From Fidelibacterota bacterium (GTDB lineage: Bacteria; Fidelibacterota; JAANXI01), in NCBI GenBank assembly GCA_018263365.1, contig JAANXI010000002.1:1-20719 (forward strand): a DNA stretch of 20,719 nt. Reading direction: 5' to 3'. Position 1 is the first letter of the stretch, and every line of letters starts with the position of its first letter. The notes beneath the pieces are model-generated. The model saw only the letters and a list, made by a program, of their open reading frames with translations. It made no database searches and was not told where the DNA came from. Positions 15,262 to 20,719 of this stretch are shown here, one piece after another. The translations under genes were made by a program, and so were the position numbers.

Positions 15262-17304
15262 ATGACGAATCTAGTCTATCTCATTCCTGCTGCAGGCCTG
15301 CTGGCACTGTTGTATGCGTATGTGAAAGCTTCATTTGTGAATAAGAAGGATCCCGGAACTGAGCAGATGTCGACCATCGCCGGGCATATCCGCGAAGGCG
15401 CGATGGCGTTTCTGGGCCGGGAATACAAGGTATTACTCTGGTTTGTACTGCTCGTGGCCGTGTTAATGATTTTCGGTTATCCGGGCTGGAATAAACTGAT
15501 CGCCGTCTCCTTTGTGGTGGGCGCATTTTGTTCCGGTCTGGCCGGGTTAATCGGAATGCGCGTTGCTACGGCAGCCAACTCACGGACGACCCAGGCAGCG
15601 CGGACGAGCCTCGTCCCGGCACTGAACATCGCCTTTTCCGGCGGTTCGGTGATGGGCATGAGCGTCGCCGGACTCGGCGTACTTGGACTGAGTGTGCTCT
15701 TCATTATTTACGGCAATACATTAGGGCAGGATGTGAACACGCTCCAGGATCTCGTACTGCCGGTGCTGACCGGTTTCAGTATGGGCGCAAGCTCGATTGC
15801 ACTGTTTGCGCGCGTCGGCGGGGGAATTTATACGAAGGCCGCCGATGTTGGCGCTGATTTAGTTGGTAAAGTTGAAGCCGGTATCCCGGAAGATGATCCC
15901 CGGAACCCGGCTGTCATCGCCGATAACGTTGGAGACAACGTCGGGGACGTCGCCGGAATGGGTGCGGACCTGTTCGAATCGTTCGTCGGTTCCATCATTG
16001 GTGCAATGGTACTTGGAGCCACGGTGGTACAGCAGCCGATGGATATGGTGCTCCTGCCGCTGATTCTCGCCGGTGTCGGGATTGTGGTGTCAATTATCGG
16101 CACCCTGTTTGTAAGAACGAAAGAAGGTGGCAACCCGCAAAATGCGCTGAATATCGGCACCTTTGGTGCTGCCGGAATTATGACGGTATTAACTTTTTTC
16201 ATTATCCAGTGGATTGTGCCGGAACAATTTGAATTAAACGGAACGATGTATTCCAGCATAGGAGTATTCTGGGCGACGATTGCCGGATTGGTGGCCGGGC
16301 TCCTGATCGGATTATTTACCGAATATTATACCTCGGATGCGCGCAAGCCAGCCCAGGGAATCGCGGAAGCCTCACAGACAGGCGCTGCGACAAATATTAT
16401 TAACGGGCTCGGCGTCGGTATGACGAGCACAGCATTACCTATCATTGCGTTGGCGCTGGCTATTTTAATTTCCTATGCCACGTCCGGCTTGTACGGGATC
16501 GCTATTGCTGCGCTCGGTATGCTTTCGACTATCGGAATCCAGCTGGCCGTGGATGCATACGGCCCCATCGCCGATAACGCCGGCGGCATCGCAGAGATGG
16601 CCGAACTGCCGCCGGAAGTGCGCGAGCGAACCGACAAGCTGGATGCCGTCGGAAATACCACCGCAGCCATCGGCAAAGGTTTTGCCATCGGCTCGGCTGC
16701 GTTGACGGCGCTGGCGCTGTTTTCTGCGTTCCGGACGGTCGCCAAAGTCGAAGCGATTAACATCAATAATCCGGAAGTCATGGCTGGCTTGTTCATCGGT
16801 GGCATGTTGCCGTTTATTTTCTCAGCATTCTCAATGAAGGCGGTCGGCGATGCGGCCTTCGATATGATCAACGAAGTCCGCCGCCAGTTCAAGGAGATCA
16901 CCGGGCTGATGGAAGGCAACGCCGTGGCCGAGCATGCCAAATGTGTGGATATTGCTACGAAAGCCGCCATCAAACGGATGGTTGTACCAGGATTGCTGGC
17001 CGTTGTTGTGCCGGTCGCGTTCGGCTTTTATGATAAATATATGCTGGGTGGTATTCTTGCTGGCGTGACCGTCACTGGTGTGTTGATGGCAATTTTCATG
17101 TCCAATACTGGTGGCGCCTGGGATAACGCGAAAAAATATATTGAATCCGGGGAATTTGGCGGCAAAGGCAGCGACGCGCACAAAGCCGCGGTCGTCGGCG
17201 ATACCGTCGGCGATCCGTTCAAAGATACGGCCGGTCCGTCATTAAATATTTTAATCAAGTTAATGTCAGTGGTGTCGCTGGTAATTGCACCGCTAATCGT
17301 ATAA
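15262..17304 (+). CDS. hppA: Membrane-bound ion-translocating pyrophosphatase, probably K+-dependent and Na+-pumping
   Basis: This enzyme hydrolyses cytoplasmic pyrophosphate and uses the energy to pump H+ or Na+ across the membrane. The 680 residues form about 16 membrane helices, the family size. Active-site signatures are intact: DVGADLVGKVEAGIPEDDPRNPAVIADNVGDNVGDVAG (about 195-232), DAYGPIADNAGGIAEM (about 432-447), and GDTVGDPFKDTAGPS near the C-terminus. The stretch GNTTAAIGKGFAIGSA (from 464) has Ala468 where K+-independent enzymes carry Lys, so K+ dependence is expected. Glu239 in LFESFVG sits where the Thermotoga Na+-pumping enzyme has its key Glu, favouring Na+ transport. Both inferences come from remembered alignments. 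aaggagg lies 11 bases before the ATG. Confidence 0.96.
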   Translation: MTNLVYLIPAAGLLALLYAYVKASFVNKKDPGTEQMSTIAGHIREGAMAFLGREYKVLLWFVLLVAVLMIFGYPGWNKLIAVSFVVGAFCSGLAGLIGMRVATAANSRTTQAARTSLVPALNIAFSGGSVMGMSVAGLGVLGLSVLFIIYGNTLGQDVNTLQDLVLPVLTGFSMGASSIALFARVGGGIYTKAADVGADLVGKVEAGIPEDDPRNPAVIADNVGDNVGDVAGMGADLFESFVGSIIGAMVLGATVVQQPMDMVLLPLILAGVGIVVSIIGTLFVRTKEGGNPQNALNIGTFGAAGIMTVLTFFIIQWIVPEQFELNGTMYSSIGVFWATIAGLVAGLLIGLFTEYYTSDARKPAQGIAEASQTGAATNIINGLGVGMTSTALPIIALALAILISYATSGLYGIAIAALGMLSTIGIQLAVDAYGPIADNAGGIAEMAELPPEVRERTDKLDAVGNTTAAIGKGFAIGSAALTALALFSAFRTVAKVEAININNPEVMAGLFIGGMLPFIFSAFSMKAVGDAAFDMINEVRRQFKEITGLMEGNAVAEHAKCVDIATKAAIKRMVVPGLLAVVVPVAFGFYDKYMLGGILAGVTVTGVLMAIFMSNTGGAWDNAKKYIESGEFGGKGSDAHKAAVVGDTVGDPFKDTAGPSLNILIKLMSVVSLVIAPLIV

Positions 17305-17327
17305 AACTAACACGAGGGAGTTGAAGA

Positions 17328-17756
17328 GTGAGATATTACGAAAATCTATTCATCGTGAATCCGGGGTATGAAGATGATGCCCTGCAGTCGATAAAGGATG
17401 AATACGCAAATTTTATCACTGACAATGGTGGCCGCATTTACAATGTGGAAGATTGGGGCAAGCGCCGCCTGGCTTATGTCATCAACAAGCAGAAGTACGG
17501 CACGTATGTGCTCATGGAGTTCGGCGTGGACGGCGCAGTGATTCGGGAGTTGGAAGAATCCCAGCGATTGAATGATGCGGTGCTGGCTCAGCTGACAGTG
17601 CGTCTGGATGAAGAGCCGGATATGACGAAAGAGCATAAGCGTTATACTGACGAAGATGAAGACGAGGAAGAAGAAACCGATTCGGACGAAGAGGCAGAGG
17701 ATGCAGAGGAATCCGACGAGGAAGAATCTGAAGAGGCCGACGAGTCCGATAACTGA
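17328..17756 (+). CDS. rpsF: Ribosomal protein bS6 with a long acidic C-terminal tail
   Basis: S6 binds the central domain of 16S rRNA together with S18. The start is GTG at 17328 after gagggag. The conserved part (about 1-96) contains RYYENLFIVNPGYED, the S6 signature EDWGKRRLAYVINKQKYGTYVLMEF (41-65) and the end of the beta sheet, LNDAVLAQLTVRL. Residues 107-142 are almost pure Asp, Glu and Ser. E. coli S6 also carries a Glu tail, extended after translation by RimK, but here the acidic tail is genome-encoded and long. The next gene is rpsR after 87 bases; no ssb lies between them, although ssb is common at that place. Confidence 0.97.
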   Translation: MRYYENLFIVNPGYEDDALQSIKDEYANFITDNGGRIYNVEDWGKRRLAYVINKQKYGTYVLMEFGVDGAVIRELEESQRLNDAVLAQLTVRLDEEPDMTKEHKRYTDEDEDEEEETDSDEEAEDAEESDEEESEEADESDN

Positions 17757-17843
17757 GGACGAAGACAAATAAGCATGTCTCAGTCCCGAAATTTGATTGA
17801 CCAGCAGTGGTCATAACTGAGCAATAAATGGAGTAGTGATAAT

Positions 17844-18068
17844 ATGGCACGAAGAAAAATATGCAAATTCTGTGAAAATCCGCGTCGGATGTCCATTGAT
17901 TACAAGGATCCGAAAACGTTGCGGAAGTTTATTACAGAGCAGGGAAAAATCATTCCTCGCCGCATCACTGGCACGTGTGCCCGGCATCAGGGGGAACTCA
18001 CCAGCGCTATCAAGCGCGCCCGGAACATCGCGTTGCTGCCGTACACGTTCGATGTGACTGATAATTAA
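17844..18068 (+). CDS. rpsR: Ribosomal protein bS18, zinc-binding form
   Basis: S18 pairs with S6 on the small subunit platform. The 74 residues include the family core YKDPKTLRKFITEQGKIIPRRITGTCARHQGELTSAIKRARNIALLPY. C7 and C10 (CKFC) with C45 and H48 (CARH) form a probable zinc site, as seen in the ancestral zinc-containing S18 paralog type that many bacteria have replaced with a zinc-free one. The start is ATG after ggag at 10 bases. A reading frame starting eight bases earlier in another phase has no S18 character. rplI follows after 32 bases. Confidence 0.97.
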   Translation: MARRKICKFCENPRRMSIDYKDPKTLRKFITEQGKIIPRRITGTCARHQGELTSAIKRARNIALLPYTFDVTDN

Positions 18069-18100
18069 TTCGCTGTTGCGAGGAAAAAGGAGCAGAATCT

Positions 18101-18544
18101 ATGGAAATTATACTACGGCAAGATGTCGATAAATTAGGGGAAGCCGGCGAAATCGTGGATGTGAAGCCCGGATATTTCCGGAACTATCTGAATCCGCGGG
18201 GCATGGCAATGCACGCCACGGAATCCAACAAGAAAATCTTCGAGGAAGAACGCCGGATTCAGCAGGTGCGGCAGGATAAAGCCAAACATGAGGCGCAGAA
18301 GCTGGCGGACAAGCTGCAGAACGTCTCGCTGAACGCCCCGGTACAAGTCGGCGAAGAGGACAAGGTCTTCGGTTCGGTCACTTCCCAGGATATCGCCAAA
18401 CTGCTGGCTGAACAGGGCTTTGAAATCGACAAGCGCGACATCGAACTGGACGAGCCGATCAAAGCGCTCGGTATCTACAACGTCCCGGTGAAACTCCACA
18501 AAGAAGTCACCGGCGAAGTGAAGGTCTGGGTCATTAAGGAATAG
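18101..18544 (+). CDS. rplI: Ribosomal protein bL9
   Basis: L9 is an elongated large-subunit protein near the L1 stalk that affects frame maintenance. The 147 residues show the N-terminal rRNA-binding domain with the signature GEAGEIVDVKPGYFRNYLNPRGMA (13-36), a long charged connecting helix (about 45-75) and a C-terminal domain with DKVFGSVTSQDIAKLL and IKALGIYNVPVKLHKEV. The start follows aaaaggag. It is the last gene of the prs-to-rplI run; the spacer after it is repeat-rich with no gene. Confidence 0.98.
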   Translation: MEIILRQDVDKLGEAGEIVDVKPGYFRNYLNPRGMAMHATESNKKIFEEERRIQQVRQDKAKHEAQKLADKLQNVSLNAPVQVGEEDKVFGSVTSQDIAKLLAEQGFEIDKRDIELDEPIKALGIYNVPVKLHKEVTGEVKVWVIKE

Positions 18545-18581
18545 CCTGAGAGTACCTCAATGGATTATTAACACCCTACCA

Positions 18582-18693
18582 GTCACACTGAGCTTGTCGA
18601 AGGGTGGCAAACTCAATAACAGAGAGCGAGGTATGCCAATTCCCGCCGCATTTCCCCAAAGGGATCCCCTTGGGACGACAAGCTCAATATGAC
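18582..18693. repeat. Inverted pair of GTCA..TGAGCTTGTCG interspersed repeat units
   Basis: gtcacactgagcttgtcg (18582-18599) and cgacaagctcaatatgac (18676-18693) are inverted copies matching at 16 of 18 positions, with 11 bases (TGAGCTTGTCG) perfect. The unit CTGAGCTTGTCGAAG is familiar as a dispersed intergenic element in many bacterial genomes. The 76-bp interval holds part of a second palindromic element. Confidence 0.6.
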
Positions 18694-18701
18694 GGGAATT
18701 G
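18637..18701. repeat. Nested palindromic element
   Basis: The outer 9-bp arms caattcccg (18637-18645) and cgggaattg (18693-18701) are perfectly inverted. Inside lies a 20-base near-palindrome cccaaagggatccccttggg (18655-18674), with 9 of 10 base pairs per arm. The layout resembles a REP/BIME-like module. Confidence 0.45.
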
Positions 18702-18787
18702 TTACGCGGCTGAAATTTCCCATCATTATCCAGGGAAGTTGGGATCGTCATCCTGCAATTGAGAATAACCAGATAATCTACTATATC

Positions 18788-18827
18788 AGGGGATCCCCGC
18801 ATCCCCTCTCTTTCCATTTTTTTCATT
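18788..18827 (+). terminator. Possible terminator hairpin before the solute-binding protein gene
   Basis: The 7-bp stem aggggat/atcccct (18788-18794 and 18801-18807), with loop ccccgc, is followed by ctctttccattttttt. It could end read-through from the ribosomal operon or attenuate the next gene, whose start is 34 bases further on. The stem can also fold as the GGGGATCCCC palindrome. Confidence 0.35.
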
Positions 18828-18861
18828 TGTATCGCCCGGTCTCGGGTAAAGGATAACATTC

Positions 18862-20433
18862 ATGCGAACACATTCTGCATGGTATACGTGCCTTTTGCTG
18901 GCAGTATTTTCAGCCACACTACTCTTTTCTTGTTCCGGCAACGACAGGCAATACGATACCCTCTATCTTTACCTGGATAACGAACCGAAAGGCCTCGATC
19001 CCGCGTTGTCCACAGATTTTGGCACCGGACAGATTTGTGCGCTGCTCTTCGACAATCTCGTTCGATTCGGCAAGGAGACTGATCTTCAACCCGGTATCGC
19101 CAAATCCTGGGATATCAGCGAGGACGGGTTGACGTACACTTTTCAATTGCACGAGGGATTCCGATTTTCCAACGGCACGGAAATTACTTCGTCCGTGGTG
19201 AAGCAGTCCATCGAGCGGGTGCTGAACCCGGAGACCCGATCTCTGCGGACGTGGCTGTTTACGCCAGTTCAAGGTGCGAGGGCATACATAGACGGTGAGG
19301 CCAGCGAAGTCAGCGGCATTCAGGCGGATAATCCGTATCAGGTTGTCATCACCTTGAAAGAGCCCTTTGCCCCGTTTCTGGGATTTCTGGCTATGCCGGC
19401 TGCTGCCATTGTGCCACCAGAAGTAGCAGATCGTCTGGGCAAGAATTTCGCCGAAAGTCCCGTTGGGAGCGGTCCCTGGATATTCGAAGAATGGCAGCAC
19501 GATAGTTTCATTCGATTACGCGCCAATCCCGACTACTTCTACGGAAAGCCAAAGATTAACAAAGCTGTGCTCAAAGTGATTCCCGAAGCCTTTTCTCTGA
19601 TTGCGGAATTCGAAACCGGACAACTTGATCTTATGGATGTGCCCCAGGCGGAATTCGAGCGGTGGACCGAAAGCGAAAAGTGGCAAAACTATCTGCATGT
19701 CGTCAACGAGATGAACCTCTTTTACATTGGACTGAACTGCAACAAGCCGCCCTTTGATGACGTCCGGGTGCGGCGGGCCATGAGCTATGCACTGGATGCG
19801 GAAACGATTCTGAATACCACACTCAATGGCGCCGGCGTACTGAGCCATGGACCGATTCCGCCGGGACTGGCCTCGTATGACTCAACCCGGAAACGCTACG
19901 GATATAATCCGGACAAGGCCAAGGAACTATTAGCAGAAGCGGGCTATCCCCGTGGTTTTACCATTGAGCTCTGGCAATCACAGAACAGCACATTGAACCA
20001 GATTACAGAGGCGTTTCAGGCGTATTATGCCAGGATTGGTATCGAGGTGAATATTGTGCGCACCGATTTTAACCTGCTGATGGATGCCATTCGCCAGGGC
20101 GAGCCGGATATGTACTACATGAACTGGTGGGCGGACTATCCGGATGCGGAGAATTTTCTGTATCCATTGTTTCACTCCTCGCAGGCCGCACGCCGGAACC
20201 GGTATGCCAATCCCGAAGTGGATAGCCTCATCGAACAAAACCGCGTTACCGTCGATCCGCAGGAACGTATAAAATTGGCTCGCAAAGCAGAGAAGTTGAT
20301 CTATGAGGATGCCCCGTATGTGTTTCTCTGGCATGAAATCACGTATGAACTCACCCAGCCCTGGCTGAAGAATTATCGATCCGCCATCATGTTTAATGCA
20401 CAGAAGTATACTGAAGTGGAGTTGAAGCCGTAA
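18862..20433 (+). CDS. ABC transporter solute-binding lipoprotein, family 5 (oligopeptide/dipeptide/nickel type)
   Basis: This is a 523-residue extracytoplasmic substrate-binding protein of the SBP_bac_5 (OppA/DppA) superfamily. The signal peptide ends in LLFS with Cys24 as the likely lipidated residue; Phe at -2 of the lipobox is unusual. Family marks are EPKGLDPALSTD (41-52), LLFDNLVRFG, IAKSWDISEDGLTYTFQLHEGFRFSNGTEIT (79-109, the conserved family block), SPVGSGPWIFEEW, DDVRVRRAMSYALDAETI, and GYNPDKAKELLAEAGYPRGF. The substrate is not readable; peptides are the commonest. No permease or ATPase genes follow within the window, so it may be an orphan or use components encoded elsewhere. ATG 18862 was chosen as the start of the signal peptide. 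Repeat-rich spacers flank it. Confidence 0.93.
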   Translation: MRTHSAWYTCLLLAVFSATLLFSCSGNDRQYDTLYLYLDNEPKGLDPALSTDFGTGQICALLFDNLVRFGKETDLQPGIAKSWDISEDGLTYTFQLHEGFRFSNGTEITSSVVKQSIERVLNPETRSLRTWLFTPVQGARAYIDGEASEVSGIQADNPYQVVITLKEPFAPFLGFLAMPAAAIVPPEVADRLGKNFAESPVGSGPWIFEEWQHDSFIRLRANPDYFYGKPKINKAVLKVIPEAFSLIAEFETGQLDLMDVPQAEFERWTESEKWQNYLHVVNEMNLFYIGLNCNKPPFDDVRVRRAMSYALDAETILNTTLNGAGVLSHGPIPPGLASYDSTRKRYGYNPDKAKELLAEAGYPRGFTIELWQSQNSTLNQITEAFQAYYARIGIEVNIVRTDFNLLMDAIRQGEPDMYYMNWWADYPDAENFLYPLFHSSQAARRNRYANPEVDSLIEQNRVTVDPQERIKLARKAEKLIYEDAPYVFLWHEITYELTQPWLKNYRSAIMFNAQKYTEVELKP

Positions 20434-20436
20434 CGG

Positions 20437-20480
20437 CAGTGTGTATAGTGTTTCCGCCGCGGTGGAGTGTTCGGGTGTTA
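20437..20480 (+). repeat. GTGTT-type repeat after the solute-binding protein gene
   Basis: Starting three bases after the stop, the sequence contains cagtgtgtatagtgttt and then agtgttcgggtgtta (20466-20480). It parallels the GTGTT repeat that begins one base after the TPR stop at 2317. A purine-rich stretch (about 20515-20540) follows, as it does after the 2317 copy. Confidence 0.45.
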
Positions 20481-20557
20481 TAGTTGGAGACTTTCTTCGG
20501 GGAGTTGCTTATAAAGGAGAAAAGGGAAAATGGAGAAGGGAAGCCGGAAAACCGGTT

Positions 20558-20595
20558 CACCACGAAGGCACAAAGAGCACAAAGAAAGACACAAG
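20558..20595. repeat. Interspersed CACAAAG-type degenerate repeat
   Basis: The stretch caccacgaagGCACAAAGaGCACAAAGaaagacacaag has the same periodic GCAAAG/CACAAAG style as 1361-1393. It is a familiar intergenic repeat type of environmental genomes. Confidence 0.6.
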
Positions 20596-20606
20596 AAATG
20601 TTAAAA

Positions 20607-20657
20607 GCCTGCCCCGTGAAATGCGAAGGATGAGCAGATTTCACTGGGCCTGCCCCG
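20607..20657. repeat. Direct repeat gcctgccccg around a GTGAAAT/ATTTCAC hairpin
   Basis: The 10-mer gcctgccccg occurs perfectly at 20607-20616 and 20648-20657. Between the copies, gtgaaat (20616-20622) pairs with atttcac (20638-20644). The bases that follow, ggcgaagcc and gaagcggagggatct, look like further pieces of the same interspersed family. No gene is present from 20434 to the window end. Confidence 0.5.
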
Positions 20658-20719
20658 GCGAAGCCTTTGGGGGCCGAAGCGGAGGGATCTCGTTTGAAAA
20701 GTTATCAAACCACAGATTA

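Larger units (their letters stand above)
18545..18861. other. Non-coding repeat-rich spacer before the solute-binding protein gene
   Basis: This 317-bp spacer holds an inverted pair of GTCANANTGAGCTTGTCG units (18582-18599 and 18676-18693), an interleaved nested palindrome (18637-18701), a gtcatcctg fragment near 18748, and a GGGGATCCCC hairpin followed by a T-rich stretch (18788-18827). I see no credible gene. A minus-strand open frame of 100 codons across it is built from the repeats. Confidence 0.65.

Noticed and set aside
17775..17816. A 13-codon mini-ORF (MSQSRNLIDQQWS) between rpsF and rpsR
   Set aside because: No ribosome-binding site or conservation evidence; most likely chance. It is not a remnant of ssb that I can recognise.
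18557..18859. Minus-strand open frame of 100 codons in the rplI to solute-binding protein spacer
   Set aside because: It runs through the inverted repeats, has no recognisable domain and no clear ribosome-binding site; it is an accident of the repeat sequence.
20558..20657. CRISPR array at the window end
   Set aside because: The repeats are short, unequal and not separated by regular spacers; no cas genes are present.

Overview
The window looks like chromosomal DNA from a Gram-negative bacterium of the FCB superphylum, outside Bacteroidetes proper. The best guess is a lineage such as Calditrichota, KSB1, Marinimicrobia or Ignavibacteria. The main clue is the first partial protein, which ends in a type IX secretion (Por) sorting domain carrying the NYPNPFNP motif typical of those lineages. 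Other clues are an outer-membrane barrel, a lipoprotein, a membrane pyrophosphatase, and several families of short interspersed intergenic repeats. The phylum is inferred from protein style only.

Layout. (1) Positions 1-2313 are an accessory, envelope-flavoured part: the 3' end of a T9SS-exported protein with a terminator, a predicted outer-membrane beta-barrel protein, and a periplasmic TPR protein resembling the RMDN/FAM82 (regulator of microtubule dynamics) family. The spacers here are full of degenerate repeats. (2) A DUF423 membrane protein lies on the minus strand (2626-3006), divergent from uvrA (3220-6060). (3) A tight plus-strand run follows: ruvB-queA-ispD-ispF-dedA (6326-10327), with 4-bp overlaps at ruvB/queA and ispD/ispF. 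(4) gltX (10487-11958) is interrupted by an apparent single-base deletion near its 3' end and overlaps ispE by one base. tRNA-Gln(UUG) follows. (5) A translation-centred run comes next: prs, rplY/ctc (L25), pth, hppA, rpsF (S6), rpsR (S18), rplI (L9), ending at 18544. (6) A 317-bp repeat-rich spacer precedes an orphan family-5 solute-binding lipoprotein (18862-20433). The window ends in another repeat mosaic.

How the genes fit together. Three MEP-pathway genes (ispD, ispF, ispE) lie within 4.3 kb. The gene directly after ispF is a DedA-family protein, a family now known to include undecaprenyl-phosphate flippases, so isoprenoid supply and lipid-carrier recycling may share a transcript. uvrA and ruvB serve DNA repair and recombination. 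queA, gltX, tRNA-Gln, pth and the four ribosomal protein genes serve translation. prs supplies PRPP, and hppA uses pyrophosphate to energise the membrane.

I found no CRISPR array, complete mobile element, defence system, prophage or clearly novel multi-gene system. The most checkable oddities are the gltX frameshift, the RMDN-like TPR protein framed by inverted GTGTT-type repeats, the long acidic tails on both L25 and S6, and the several repeat families confined to the spacers.
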